64,000 nucleotides of DNA from Cohnella fermenti (GCF_004801405.1 NZ_SSOB01000002.1:248001-312000); one strand, 5' to 3'. Shown: positions 17,413-27,004, numbered from the stretch's first letter. The notes: generated from the letters alone by a model not told the origin. Made by a program: numbers and translations.

Positions 17413-18402
17413 ATGGAGAAAACAATGGACGATCCAATTGGCGAATACACCGAGGAGCTCGCAAGCGCATTCGCCGCGGCGGAGACGGAGCTGCGCGCTC
17501 TGCCGGGGGAGATGGGCGAATGGGCTGCCGGATTGTTGAGGAAGAGCGATCCGGCTGTTAACGATGGAAGGGCGAACCTGATCAGCTATCTTCTGCCCTA
17601 TTGGGTCGGAGAAGCGCTGGGCGTGCCGACCGGCTTCTGCCGGGAGCTGGCGATCGGGAACGTGTATGCGATGCTGCACTTCTTCATTCTCGACGATGCG
17701 ATCGACGGCGACGCGGGGTGGACCGCCGCGCAGCGGCGCCGGCTGCTCCCGCTCGGGCAGCGGCTGCACGGGCTGTTCTATCGGCGGTATCTCGGGTGCT
17801 TCCCGGCCGAGTCGCCGATCTGGGACCGGCTTGACGCCTACATGCAGATGTGGGCGGAAGCCATGGCGGAGGAAGCCGCCTCCCGGGCCGATCCCCGCGA
17901 CGTGCGAAGGCTCGCCGGGAAGGCGGCTCCGGTCAAGCTGTGCGCCGCCGCCCTGCTCGTCCGCGCCGGCAAGCCGGAGCGGATCGCCGCCATGGACGAG
18001 GCCGTCGACCTGGCCCTGGCGACCCTGCAGCTCTGCGACGACTACGCGGACTGGCGGGACGATCTGGCGGAGCCGGACGGCAACGCCTTCCTGACGCTCG
18101 CGCGGGAACTGCTCGGCAGCGATGGCTCACAAGCGCCGGACGAGCGGTCGATCCGGCGCGCCATCTATCATCGCGGCGCGCTCGCCCGCCTGGCCGAGCT
18201 GGCGGAAGAGCACGGCCGGCGGCTCGCTTCGCTGCCGGAATGCCCTCGCGGCCTGCTCGAATTCCACCGCTCGATGGCGGAGGAGCTTCGGGCCGCCGAG
18301 GGCCGGGTCCGGGATGAGGTCGATCGTCTTCTGCATGGAGACCGGCTGTCGGATCTGCTGTCAAGCCTCGGCGGCGACCGGAGACGCGGCGGGGAACGAT
18401 GA
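17413..18402 (+). CDS. Class I isoprenoid synthase-like protein, unassigned
   Basis: 329 residues, helical, with two aspartate-rich motifs as expected for class I isoprenyl-diphosphate chemistry. They are LDDAIDGD (Asp94, Asp95, Asp98, Asp100) and LCDDYADWRDDL (Asp209, Asp210, Asp213, Asp216, Asp217). Spacing of about 115 residues fits an all-alpha fold with one motif on each facing helix. The first motif resembles DDxxD of prenyltransferases and terpene cyclases; the second is not a classic NSE/DTE motif. The start ATG has GGAAGGA 7 nt upstream. It is co-directional with the AraC gene and has no recognisable terpene partner nearby. Substrate and product are unknown. Confidence 0.7.
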   Translation: MEKTMDDPIGEYTEELASAFAAAETELRALPGEMGEWAAGLLRKSDPAVNDGRANLISYLLPYWVGEALGVPTGFCRELAIGNVYAMLHFFILDDAIDGDAGWTAAQRRRLLPLGQRLHGLFYRRYLGCFPAESPIWDRLDAYMQMWAEAMAEEAASRADPRDVRRLAGKAAPVKLCAAALLVRAGKPERIAAMDEAVDLALATLQLCDDYADWRDDLAEPDGNAFLTLARELLGSDGSQAPDERSIRRAIYHRGALARLAELAEEHGRRLASLPECPRGLLEFHRSMAEELRAAEGRVRDEVDRLLHGDRLSDLLSSLGGDRRRGGER

Positions 18403-20304
18403 ATCCGCCCGCTCCAGCAGCGGGAGACGAATTCGCGCCTCCGCCCCTTCATCCTTCACGCTGCGGAATTCCAGCGAGCCCTGCATCGCTTCGATCAGCC
18501 GGTACGTCGCCATAAGGCCGAGCCCCGTGCCGTCGGCCTTCGTGGAGAAGAACGGCTCGCCGAGCCGGGACAGTTGGGCCTCGTTCATGCCGATGCCGTT
18601 GTCGGCGATCATGACGACCGCCTCGCCGCCCTCCGCGAAGGCTTCGATCCGGATGAGGCCGGCCCGGTCGCGGGTCGCCTCGATGCTGTTCTTGACGATG
18701 TTGATCAGCGCCTGCGTCAGCATCGAAGCATTCCCCCGGATGCGGAGGAGCCCCGGCGCGTACACCTCGATCGTTCCCCCGTGAAGCGCCGCGAACGGGC
18801 TCATCATCGCCTCGACGCGCCGCAGCTCCTCGTTCAGGCTGAGCGGCACCGTCTCGTCCGGCTCCGGCTTGGCCAGACTGAGGAAGTCGTTGATGATTCC
18901 GGACGCCCGATCCAACTCTTGAATGGCCAAGTCGAAGTGATCCTGGTGATCCTGGCCCGTTCGACGGGCGAGGAACTGGAGGAAGCCGCGGGTCACCTGC
19001 ATCGGGTTGCGCACCTCGTGGGCGACGGAGGCGGCCAGGTCGCTGACCACCTTCATTTTCTCCGTGCGTTGCAGCCGTTCGTTATACAGCTCCAACTGCT
19101 TCGAGTAGGCGACGACCGCCCGATGGTTGTGCGAGATCCGCCGGGCCAGAATGATCGTCAGCGCGACGAGCAGAACGACAACTCCCGCCTTCCAGAGGAA
19201 GAAGACGTAATTCTTCTCCTGCAGGTAGTAGGTGGTCAGGTCCGCTCCTCCCGACAGCGCCAGGGCGAGGAAGCCCGCCGACAGAAGGATCGAATCCCCG
19301 TTCCTGCGAATCGCGCTCCTCACGGTCAGCACGAGAATCATCGCCAGATCGGCGAGAATAAACGCCCCGAGCACCGGCACGGTGAACACCTCGTAGATCC
19401 GGAAGAACGACTCCCCGATCGCGTGGTAAGCGAGCAGGAACAGGAGGCAGACGAGCGAATACCCTCCCATCACGCGCCCGAAGCGGGCGAACCAGCGGTA
19501 ACGTCCCTCGAAGACCCAATTTACATAATAATGAAGCGACGGGAACAGCAGGATCATCCAGATATCGAACATAAACAGAATGACGGGCCCCAGCTTCTCG
19601 AGAAAAAGATAAGGAAGAGGATTGTAACTGAGAACGAGCATCCCGGTCGACAGCACGACGAGGCACAGCGCGATCCACGGCCCCCTCTGGCTGCGAACGA
19701 GCAGTCCCGTGCCGATCAGCATCAGCAGGCCAAGCGCAGCCGCGGCCGTGCCCAGGACGACATCGAACGCTTCCTGCCGGACGAACCGCTCGTGCAGCCC
19801 GTCGAATTCGCCGATCCGAACGTCGCCGGCGATTCCGATCCGCAGGTCGGACTCCAGCCTCAGCAGAAGCTCTCCCTGCTCGAAGCCGTCGTCAAGAGGA
19901 ACGAGCAGCTTCGTGCGCTCGAAGCGATAAGAGCGATCCTGCTCATGGATCAGCTTGCCCTCCTCATAGACGGATATGCTCATGGCGAACAGGCGATCCA
20001 CGAGCAGTGCGGGACGCAGCCATCCTTCGCTCTTGGGCAGATCGAGACGAATCCACATGCCGACGAAGTCTTCCGGCTTCTCCGGCAACGGGTCGGACGA
20101 CTGCACCGTCAGCCATTCCGCTTCGGCGGCAGGGGCTTGCTCCGCCGCCCGTTCCGCGGATATCCACTGGATGCTCCAGCCGCGGATGCCGGCATCGACC
20201 CCAGCCGCGCCGACGCCGGGAGCAGCCGCGGCCAGCAGCACAAGCCAGACCGCGGCCGCCGCCAACAACGCGACCGCCCTCCGCACCGCCATTCCCGTTC
20301 CCAT
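18361..20304 (-). CDS. Orphan sensor histidine kinase with external domain and 7TM region
   Basis: 647 residues: signal or first helix (about 8-30), external domain (about 35-175) with WIRLDLP of the 7TMR-DISM extracellular type, seven transmembrane helices (about 180-388), HisKA with phospho-His429 in LAASVAHEVRNPMQVTRGFL, and an HATPase domain ending DGTGLGLMATYRLIEAMQGSL. The ATG at 20304 has GGAGGAGG 7 nt upstream. No response regulator is adjacent. Its 3' end overlaps the convergent isoprenoid-synthase-like gene by 42 bp. A KinB/KinD-like role in sporulation phosphorelay is possible but unproven. Confidence 0.88.
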   Translation of the reverse strand: MGTGMAVRRAVALLAAAAVWLVLLAAAAPGVGAAGVDAGIRGWSIQWISAERAAEQAPAAEAEWLTVQSSDPLPEKPEDFVGMWIRLDLPKSEGWLRPALLVDRLFAMSISVYEEGKLIHEQDRSYRFERTKLLVPLDDGFEQGELLLRLESDLRIGIAGDVRIGEFDGLHERFVRQEAFDVVLGTAAAALGLLMLIGTGLLVRSQRGPWIALCLVVLSTGMLVLSYNPLPYLFLEKLGPVILFMFDIWMILLFPSLHYYVNWVFEGRYRWFARFGRVMGGYSLVCLLFLLAYHAIGESFFRIYEVFTVPVLGAFILADLAMILVLTVRSAIRRNGDSILLSAGFLALALSGGADLTTYYLQEKNYVFFLWKAGVVVLLVALTIILARRISHNHRAVVAYSKQLELYNERLQRTEKMKVVSDLAASVAHEVRNPMQVTRGFLQFLARRTGQDHQDHFDLAIQELDRASGIINDFLSLAKPEPDETVPLSLNEELRRVEAMMSPFAALHGGTIEVYAPGLLRIRGNASMLTQALINIVKNSIEATRDRAGLIRIEAFAEGGEAVVMIADNGIGMNEAQLSRLGEPFFSTKADGTGLGLMATYRLIEAMQGSLEFRSVKDEGAEARIRLPLLERADSSFPAASPVAAEA

Positions 20305-20375
20305 TCCGCAGCCTCCTCCAGCATCCTCTTGTTGTTTTGCCAACAGATAAATTCCGACAAAATTCGTCAGAGGCA

Positions 20376-20404
20376 ATATTATCCGACTCCAGAGAGGAAA
20401 ACAA
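20376..20404 (-). promoter_or_regulatory. Candidate promoter of the orphan kinase
   Basis: On the minus strand: -35 TTGTTT, 17-bp spacer, -10 TAATAT, ending about 72 nt before the kinase ATG. The rest of the gap to 20694 shows no gene; it contains the leader of the helicase gene, with AAGGAG at 20684-20689. Confidence 0.5.
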
Positions 20405-20694
20405 GACAAAATCGCGAATTGGAATAGAAAAGGAAAAAGCGAGAGGCGGGGTGGAGATGAGCAAGCTGAGCAGCGAGTCGAAGCCTACCGGGACGCCTGG
20501 GCGCAATAGGAGCAATCGCCCCCCTCAACCCTCAACCCATCCGAACCTCGAACCTGCCCGAACCTGCCGGCAACGCCTGATAAACGCCGTCCGCGACATA
20601 GATCGCTCCGACTTGTCGAACAATAAAGCGGAGCCTGAGCGCAAGATGTGGTAAAGTGAAGAGGACGGCATACTTGCCCAGATAAGGAGAACGT

Positions 20695-22071
20695 ATGAAT
20701 TTTCAAGACTTGAAGCTTATTCCGCCTATTCTTAAGGCGTTGACCAAGGAAGGCTACGCCTCGCCCACTCCGATTCAGGAGCAGGCCATTCCCGCCGTGC
20801 TCGCCGGACGGGACCTGTTCGGCTGCGCGCAGACGGGCACCGGCAAGACCGCGGCCTTCGCGCTGCCTATTCTTCAACTGCTGCACGGCCCGCAGGAGGC
20901 CTCCCAGAAGCGCCCGATTCGCGCGCTCATCCTGACCCCGACGCGCGAGCTCGCCATTCAGATCGACGACAACCTTCGCGCGTACGGACAATTCTTGAAG
21001 CTGCGCAGCAGCGTTATCGTCGGGGGCGTCTCGCAGAGAGCCCAGGAGCAGGCCCTCGAACGCGGAACCGACATTCTGACCGCGACTCCCGGGCGGCTGA
21101 TCGACCTTCTGAACCAGGGACTCGTCAGCTTGAATCAGGTGAAGATTCTCGTGCTCGACGAAGCCGACCGCATGCTCGACATGGGCTTCATTCACGATAT
21201 GAAGCGGATTATCGCCAAGCTGCCCGCCGCCCGGCAGACGCTGTTCTTCTCGGCCACGATGCCTCCGGAGATTACGGGCCTCGTCAATTCCTTGCTGAAG
21301 GACCCCGTGAAGGTGGAGATCACGCCGGTCTCGTCGACGGCCGAGCGCATCGAGCAGTCCGTCTACCTCGTGGACAAGGAGAACAAGCAGAAGCTGCTTA
21401 ACCTGCTGATGGAGGACCGCTCCATCTCCTCCGCCATCGTCTTCGCCCGCACGAAGCACGGGGCGGACCGGATCGCGAAGGGGCTGAACCGGGCGAACGT
21501 CTCGGCCCAGGCCATCCACGGGGACAAGTCGCAGAACTCGCGCCAGAACGCCTTGAACAGCTTCAAGAACGGATCGACGCGCGTGCTTGTCGCGACCGAC
21601 ATCGCCGCCCGGGGCATCGATGTGGAGGAGCTGTCGCACGTTATCAACTTCAACCTTCCGAACATTCCGGAGACGTACGTTCACCGCATCGGAAGAACGG
21701 GGCGCGCAGGCCTCAGCGGCACCGCGATCTCCTTCTCCGATTACGAGGAGCTGGAATACCTCAAGGACATCGAGAAGCTGATCAAGAGGAAAATCCCGCG
21801 CGTAGACGGCCACCCGTACCCGATGCAGATCACGACTCCCGCCGCAGCAGCAGCCGCAGCCGCTTCGGCCCAGGGCCAGAGCCCGGGGCGCGGCCAGGGT
21901 CAGAGTCAGGGTCAGGGGCGCGCTCAAGGCCAGGGACAAGCTCAGGGGCGGGGCAGGAGCCAAGCTTCGAGCCAAGGACGCGGATCGAGCCAGGGCGGCT
22001 CCAAGCCGCGCTCGGACAAGCCGGCGCGCCAGGGCAACCCGGCACGCGGGAACGGACCCGGCTCTCGCTGA
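20695..22071 (+). CDS. DEAD-box RNA helicase (RhlE/CshA type)
   Basis: 458-residue ATP-dependent RNA helicase. Motifs are seen in order: Q motif [12 protein letters not shown], Walker [32 protein letters not shown], and in the second RecA domain [15 protein letters not shown] and [10 protein letters not shown]. The tail (about 385-458) is an Ala stretch then Gln/Gly/Arg/Ser-rich repeats (GQGQ, GRGRSQ), an RNA-binding type extension seen in RhlE proteins. The ribosome site AAGGAG precedes the ATG. A terminator follows. Probably acts in ribosome assembly or mRNA turnover, often cold-induced. Confidence 0.95.
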   Translation: MNFQDLKLIPPILKALTKEGYASPTPIQEQAIPAVLAGRDLFGCAQTGTGKTAAFALPILQLLHGPQEASQKRPIRALILTPTRELAIQIDDNLRAYGQFLKLRSSVIVGGVSQRAQEQALERGTDILTATPGRLIDLLNQGLVSLNQVKILVLDEADRMLDMGFIHDMKRIIAKLPAARQTLFFSATMPPEITGLVNSLLKDPVKVEITPVSSTAERIEQSVYLVDKENKQKLLNLLMEDRSISSAIVFARTKHGADRIAKGLNRANVSAQAIHGDKSQNSRQNALNSFKNGSTRVLVATDIAARGIDVEELSHVINFNLPNIPETYVHRIGRTGRAGLSGTAISFSDYEELEYLKDIEKLIKRKIPRVDGHPYPMQITTPAAAAAAAASAQGQSPGRGQGQSQGQGRAQGQGQAQGRGRSQASSQGRGSSQGGSKPRSDKPARQGNPARGNGPGSR

Positions 22072-22084
22072 CAGACTCCCTTAT

Positions 22085-22125
22085 GCTCCGCATGGATCGG
22101 ATCGCCGATGCCCTGCGGAGCTTTT
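22085..22125 (+). terminator. Terminator of the helicase gene
   Basis: Stem GCTCCGCA / TGCGGAGC around a 21-nt partly paired loop, followed by TTTT. Confidence 0.75.
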
Positions 22126-22168
22126 CCTGTCGCTTGATGTCCGGACGACCGACTTCCGATGTCTCTAT

Positions 22169-22235
22169 AGCTATAAATAGCTATAAATTCTTGCAGCTAT
22201 AAATTGTTGCGTTACATTACTTTTTATAGTATGAT
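22169..22235 (+). promoter_or_regulatory. Promoter region of the monooxygenase gene with AGCTATAAAT direct repeats
   Basis: AGCTATAAAT occurs three times (22169, 22179, 22195; the first two abut). They end just before a promoter with -35 TTGCGT (22207-22212), a 17-bp spacer and -10 TATGAT (22230-22235). Such repeats upstream of -35 suggest an activator or repressor array; the regulator is unknown. Confidence 0.5.
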
Positions 22236-22262
22236 GGATTCATCAAGAAGGAGGGGTCCCCA

Positions 22263-23354
22263 ATGGGCGAACATACATCCGCAACACCCGCAGCTCCTGC
22301 GATGGAGATCGGCATCAGCACATTCCTGGAGGCGACGCCGCACCCGCTCACCCGCGAGAAAGTAAACCATGCCGAACGGCTTCGCCGCGGCGTCGAAGAG
22401 ATCGTGCTGGCCGATCAGGTCGGGCTCGACGTGTACGCAATCGGCGAGCATCACCGGCCGGATTACGCCGCGTCCGCTCCGGAGCTCGTGCTCGCGGCCG
22501 CCGCTCCGCTGACGAAGAAGATCCGGCTGTCGAGCGCCGTTACCGTCCTGTCGTCCAACGACCCGGTGCGCGTCTACCAGGCATTCTCCACCGTCGACGG
22601 CTTGTCGAACGGACGGGCGGAGATCATGGCCGGACGCGGTTCGTTCATCGAGTCGTTCCCGCTGTTCGGTTACGACCTGAACGACTACGACGAGCTGTTC
22701 GACGAGAAGCTCGAACTACTGCTCAAGATCCGCGCCTCGGAGAAGACCAACTGGCCGGGCAGCAAGCATCGCCGCGCCATCGTCAACCTCGGCGTCTATC
22801 CTCGCGCCGTGCAGGAGCCGCTGCCGGTCTGGATCGCCAGCGGCGGCAACCCGGAGTCGGCCGTTCGCGCCGGGACGCTCGGCCTGCCGATCGTCTTCGC
22901 CATCATCGGCGGCATGCCGGAGCGGTTCGCTCCGCTGGTCGGCTTGTACAAGAGAGCGGCCGAGAAGGCCGGGCACGACCCGAGCAAGCTGCAGATCGCG
23001 AGCCACTCGCACGGCTTCCTCGCGGACACGACGCAGCAGGCGGCGGACACGTTCTATCCGTACAACAAGTCCCAGATGGACGGAATCGGCCGCGAGCGCG
23101 GCTGGCCTCCGATGAGCCGTGCGTCGTACGACGCCTCGCGCGACCTGCGCGGAGCGCTGTACGTCGGCGATCCGGAGTTCGTCGCCGAGAAGATCGTGAA
23201 CCTGCGCAGGCAGCTCGGCCTGACCCGCTTCTTCCTTCACCTCGACGTCGGCTCGATGCCGCACAGCGAAGTGATGCACGCCATCGAGCTGCTCGGCACG
23301 AAGGTCGCTCCGATCGTTCACAAGGAGATCGCCCGTCTGGAAGCGTCGGAATAA
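22263..23354 (+). CDS. Luciferase-like flavin monooxygenase (LLM class)
   Basis: 363-residue bacterial-luciferase-fold protein that probably uses reduced FMN or F420 as a two-electron partner. It shows MEIGISTF at the first strand, GLDVYAIGEHHRPDYAASAPELVL, and GRGSFIESFPLFGYDL, all typical of alkanal-monooxygenase-like LLM oxidoreductases of Firmicutes. The ATG at 22263 follows AAGGAGG. It is a single-gene unit with its own promoter. The physiological substrate cannot be read from sequence. Confidence 0.88.
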   Translation: MGEHTSATPAAPAMEIGISTFLEATPHPLTREKVNHAERLRRGVEEIVLADQVGLDVYAIGEHHRPDYAASAPELVLAAAAPLTKKIRLSSAVTVLSSNDPVRVYQAFSTVDGLSNGRAEIMAGRGSFIESFPLFGYDLNDYDELFDEKLELLLKIRASEKTNWPGSKHRRAIVNLGVYPRAVQEPLPVWIASGGNPESAVRAGTLGLPIVFAIIGGMPERFAPLVGLYKRAAEKAGHDPSKLQIASHSHGFLADTTQQAADTFYPYNKSQMDGIGRERGWPPMSRASYDASRDLRGALYVGDPEFVAEKIVNLRRQLGLTRFFLHLDVGSMPHSEVMHAIELLGTKVAPIVHKEIARLEASE

Positions 23355-23503
23355 GCGCGGGAATAAGTGCGGCTCGCAGCCCCGCGGCTCCGCTTCCCCG
23401 CCAAGCTATTCGCTCCGCGGCTGCGACGGCTCTTGCCCGCCGGTGCGACCCGATGACGTTGGCGGTTGCGGTTGGTGGTTGGCGATTGCGATTAGCGATT
23501 GGC

Positions 23504-23688
23504 GATTTTATGTGATTTTTCGCATTCGTCGGCTTGAATTGGGCGGGCAACGAGGCGTTTTATGTGATTTTTCGCATATATGCGTTACCTCGAGCCGGAA
23601 TTTGCTCCACGAATGTGATTTTTCGCATAAAACCATCCAAACTGCCCGGCATCGAGCCGCGCCAATGTGAAATTTCACATAAATTCCG
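23504..23688 (+). repeat. Four-core phased palindrome cassette, copy 2
   Basis: Cores start at 23510, 23562, 23613 and 23665 (spacing 52, 51, 52): ATGTGATTTTTCGCAT three times and ATGTGAAATTTCACAT at the end. The sequence between cores also aligns with copies 1 and 3. It is preceded by a short run of GCGATT repeats (23482-23507). It lies in a 412-bp gene-free gap between the monooxygenase and the convergent ABC permease. Confidence 0.88.
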
Positions 23689-23699
23689 GGCGCCCAACG

Positions 23700-23747
23700 C
23701 CAACGGCCCGCCGTCTTCCTCATTCGAGGGGACGCGCGGGCCGTTGG
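23700..23747 (-). terminator. Hairpin downstream of the ABC importer operon
   Basis: Perfect 12-bp stem CCAACGGCCCGC / GCGGGCCGTTGG with a 24-nt loop, 20 nt past the permease stop. No T run follows, so it may be a stability or pause hairpin rather than a true terminator. Confidence 0.5.
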
Positions 23748-23766
23748 TCGTCTTAACGCGAGACTT

Positions 23767-24657
23767 CTACTTCAAAGCGCCCTCCGTCAGTCCGGCCACG
23801 ACGTACCGGTTGAACACGATGTAGATCGCAATCATCGGAATCGTCACGATGGACAGGGCGGAGAACAGCATCTTGTAATCGGTCATATGCCGGCTCGAGA
23901 ACGCCAGCAGGCCGACCGGAATCGTCTTGAGGGAATCGTCCTGGATGTACAGCATCGCGAGCAGCAGCTCGTTCCAGGTGTTCAGCGCCGAGAAAATCCC
24001 GACCGTCGCCATGCTCGGCATGAGCAGCGGCAGAATGATGCGCCCGTACAGAATCGCGTCGTTGCACCCGTCCATGCGGGCCGCCTCCATCAGCTCCTTG
24101 GGAACCGAATCGAGGAACGCCTTGAGCAGGAACACGGCGAGCGGCAGTCCGAGCCCGATATAAGGGAGAATAAGCGACACATAAGAATCCTTCAAGTTCA
24201 ATTGGTCGAACAGATAGCTCTGGGCAATGAAGAACGATTGCAAGGGCATGAACAGCCCCAATGTGAACAGCATAAGCAGCATCGAGCTGCCCCGGAAGCG
24301 CAGCTTGCTGAAGGCGAACGCCCCCATGCTCGCGAACAGCAGAATGCACGCCAGCGTTATCGACGTTACGATGACGCTGTTCAAGGCGTACGTGCTCATG
24401 TTCCCGATCTCCCATGCTTCCTTCCAGTTGCCGAAGTCGATCTTGGCCGGCAGCCCGAACGGGTCCATGAAGATCTCCTTGTTCTGCCTGAAGGAGGAGA
24501 GCACGAGCCAGATCATCGGATAGAAGAACACGCACGAGATCGCAATCATGAAGATGTAGTACAACAATCCGAATATCCGCTTGCGCCGCTTGGCGCCGGT
24601 CTTCGCCTTCGCATCCGCGTTACTGCCCTGGATTCCATTCCAAGCCGCGCCTGTCAT
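23767..24657 (-). CDS. Carbohydrate ABC transporter permease, MalG type
   Basis: 296-residue inner-membrane permease with six helices. The EAA loop that docks the ATPase reads ELMEAARMDGCNDAILYGRIILPLL. The ATG at 24657 follows AGAGGTG; a GTG three codons upstream is less likely. It is the last gene of the operon SBP-permease-permease and, as usual for CUT1 systems, no ATPase is encoded (a shared MsmX-type ATPase is expected). Downstream of operator TTGTAGTAACAA through the operon promoter, it is probably controlled by the GntR protein at 31.7 kb. Confidence 0.93.
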   Translation of the reverse strand: MTGAAWNGIQGSNADAKAKTGAKRRKRIFGLLYYIFMIAISCVFFYPMIWLVLSSFRQNKEIFMDPFGLPAKIDFGNWKEAWEIGNMSTYALNSVIVTSITLACILLFASMGAFAFSKLRFRGSSMLLMLFTLGLFMPLQSFFIAQSYLFDQLNLKDSYVSLILPYIGLGLPLAVFLLKAFLDSVPKELMEAARMDGCNDAILYGRIILPLLMPSMATVGIFSALNTWNELLLAMLYIQDDSLKTIPVGLLAFSSRHMTDYKMLFSALSIVTIPMIAIYIVFNRYVVAGLTEGALK

Positions 24658-24687
24658 GGCCAGCACCTCTTTTCCCCTATCAATCTG

Positions 24688-25566
24688 TCAATATTCCAAC
24701 GCGGAATCCTTCCGCTGCAGCAGTCGTCCGAGCACGCCAAGGATGCTGATGACGATGGTCAGAAGGACGGCCAACGCCGATCCGTACCCGACGCTCATGT
24801 GGCTGAACACGACCTTGACCAGATAGGTCGGCACGATCTCCGTCGAGTTGTACGGCCCGCCGTTCGTCATGACGTAGAACAGATCGAACGACTGGAAGCC
24901 GGTCAGCACGCACAGGAGAATTCCCGTATCGACCAGCGCGCGAATCATGGGCACCTTGATCCGGGTAAAGATCTGGAATTCGTTCGCCCCGTCCAGATAG
25001 GCCGACTCGAACACCTCCTTCGAGATGCGCGTAATTCCGGAGTAGAAAATCGTCATGTAGAACCCCGCGTACACCCAGCCCGAGACGAAGCAGATGGCGA
25101 TAAGAGCCGTCTTCGGATCGCCCAGCCATACATGAGCCCAGTTGCCAAGGCCGATCGACCTCAGCATCGAGTTGAGCATACCAAAGTCCGAATTGTAGAC
25201 GAATTTCCACAGGAAGGAAACGACGATCATCGGCAGCATTACCGGGGTAAAGAAGGCTAGCCGGAACAGGGCGCTGCCCTTGTGCCCCGAGGTAACCAAG
25301 CCCGCCAGGACAAGCCCGACGAGCACCTCCAGCACGATGGTCGCCCCGATATAGCCGAAGATGTGGCCGTACGATTGGAGATAGATGCGGTCTTCGAAAG
25401 CGCGGGTGTAGTTGTCCAGGCCCGCGAACGTCATGGAGCCGATGCCGTTCCAGTCGTAGAAGCTGAAGACAAAGGTGAGCACGATCGGCAACAGGATGGT
25501 GAAGGCGAAGAGAAGAACGGACGGGGCCACGAACAAGTAGGCCGATGGATTGCTTTTGCGGGACAT
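24688..25566 (-). CDS. Carbohydrate ABC transporter permease, MalF type
   Basis: 292 residues, six transmembrane helices, with EAA loop EVFESAYLDGANEFQIFTRIKVPMI. The ATG at 25566 has GGAGGTG about 6 nt upstream, so the longer frame to 25593 is not used. It forms the heterodimeric CUT1 channel with the MalG-type gene 30 nt downstream. The substrate is probably an oligosaccharide released by the surface proteins of the same regulon; this is inferred from the shared operator only. Confidence 0.93.
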   Translation of the reverse strand: MSRKSNPSAYLFVAPSVLLFAFTILLPIVLTFVFSFYDWNGIGSMTFAGLDNYTRAFEDRIYLQSYGHIFGYIGATIVLEVLVGLVLAGLVTSGHKGSALFRLAFFTPVMLPMIVVSFLWKFVYNSDFGMLNSMLRSIGLGNWAHVWLGDPKTALIAICFVSGWVYAGFYMTIFYSGITRISKEVFESAYLDGANEFQIFTRIKVPMIRALVDTGILLCVLTGFQSFDLFYVMTNGGPYNSTEIVPTYLVKVVFSHMSVGYGSALAVLLTIVISILGVLGRLLQRKDSALEY

Positions 25567-25626
25567 GGGCCACCTCCATAAGGCGAAGGCCAACCGACCG
25601 CCGGGTCGGAGGCCTCCGCGAATTCG

Positions 25627-26904
25627 TTACTTCTTAAGCGGGGCAATGGTGCTGTCGAGCTGCGCGAGCGCTTCTTCCGGAGTCTTCGCGCCGCCGATGA
25701 CTTCGGAGGACGCCGTGTTGAGCGCATTCGCCACCTCGATGGAATAGCCGGTATCCGGCGGGGAGACGACCATTGTCGCGTTCTGCAGCAGCTCGTTCAG
25801 CGAGAAGGCCAGCGGGCTCATCGACGACTCGTCGATTCCGTCCTTCGTGATCGGAACCGCGCCGGCCGCCTGCAGCTTCTTCGAGTTGTCCGCCGAGCTG
25901 TACAGCTTCATGAACGCCACCGCCTCGTCGATCAACTCGGAGTTCTTGTTGACGACCATGCCGTTCAGAACGCCGATGACGCTCTGCTGATCGCCCTTGC
26001 CGCCCGGAATCTCCGGAAGGTTGAAGTAGCCGAGCTCCAGGTCAGGCGTCTCTTCCAGCGCAGTGGAGACGAGCCAGCTTCCGATCGGATGCATCGCCGC
26101 TTGCTCGTTCAGGAACATCATGTCCGCCTCGTTGTCGGCGAGCGCGTTCACGCTGTCGTTGATGTACCCCTTGTCCCACAACTCCTGAAGATACCCGTAC
26201 GCCTTGACGAAGTCTTCGGAGTTGAACGGGATCTTCAGCTCAAGCGCATCGCTGTAGGCCTGTTCGCCGACAACGCGGGAGATCAGGTGGCCGGCCCAGT
26301 TGCCGACGGTCCACAGGTCCTTGTTCCCGGCCACGATCGGCGTGATGCCCGCCGCCTTCAGCTTCTCGCTGACGGCGAGGAATTCGTCCCAGGTCGTCGG
26401 CGGCTGCAGGCCGTTGTCTTCGAACATCTTCTTATTGTAGAAAATCACGTTCGTCACGTCGCCCGCAGTCGGGATCATATACGTCTTGCCATCGAAAGTC
26501 ATGCCGTTGAAGGAGCCTTCGCTGAACATGTCCTTCAGCCCCGAGCTGGCCAGCTTGTCGGTGATGTCGGCGGCGTAGCCGTCGGCGATCCGCGTCTCAA
26601 GACGAGCGCCCGCCCACTCGAAGTACAGGTCGGGAGCGTTCTTGCCGCTGAGCAGGTTCGGAAGCCCGACGGTCTGATACGTATCGTCGTCCTGGTAGTT
26701 GAATTCGACCTTGATGCCTTCATGCGCGCTCTCGAATTGCTTGCCGATGTCTTCCCAGACGGAGATCAACTCTTCCCCCGGCGAGCTCATTGCGATCCGC
26801 AACGTCTTGCTGCCGCCTCCATCGGAATCCGAGCTCGAGCAACCCGCCAGCGCCGCAGATGCCACTGTTAATGCCGCCGTACCGAACAACCATTTCTTTG
26901 TCAT
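25627..26904 (-). CDS. Carbohydrate ABC transporter substrate-binding lipoprotein
   Basis: 425-residue family-1 solute-binding protein. The signal peptide ends in lipobox LAGC (Cys22), followed by a Ser/Asp/Gly linker, so it is a membrane-anchored lipoprotein. Typical features are LRIAMSSPGEELISVWEDIGKQFE at the first lobe and PTAGDVTNVIFYNKKMFEDNGL at the hinge. GGGAGAG lies before the ATG. It is the first gene of the importer operon; a GntR-type site TTGTAGTAACAA lies 87 bp upstream. Ligand unknown. Confidence 0.93.
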   Translation of the reverse strand: MTKKWLFGTAALTVASAALAGCSSSDSDGGGSKTLRIAMSSPGEELISVWEDIGKQFESAHEGIKVEFNYQDDDTYQTVGLPNLLSGKNAPDLYFEWAGARLETRIADGYAADITDKLASSGLKDMFSEGSFNGMTFDGKTYMIPTAGDVTNVIFYNKKMFEDNGLQPPTTWDEFLAVSEKLKAAGITPIVAGNKDLWTVGNWAGHLISRVVGEQAYSDALELKIPFNSEDFVKAYGYLQELWDKGYINDSVNALADNEADMMFLNEQAAMHPIGSWLVSTALEETPDLELGYFNLPEIPGGKGDQQSVIGVLNGMVVNKNSELIDEAVAFMKLYSSADNSKKLQAAGAVPITKDGIDESSMSPLAFSLNELLQNATMVVSPPDTGYSIEVANALNTASSEVIGGAKTPEEALAQLDSTIAPLKK

Positions 26905-26988
26905 CGATCCATCTCTCCCTTTTCAGTTCTTATTATGTTGAAATTAAGTTATACCCTCGTCCACGACTTTTGCCATACCATTCGATTG

Positions 26989-27004
26989 ATTTGTAGTAAC
27001 AATA
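26989..27004 (-). promoter_or_regulatory. GntR-type operator, site A (ABC importer)
   Basis: ATTTGTAGTAACAATA; core TTGTAGTAACAA at 26991-27002. On the minus strand it falls just after a plausible promoter (TTGGAA, 18-bp spacer, TATATT). It is identical in core to sites C and D. Confidence 0.7.
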
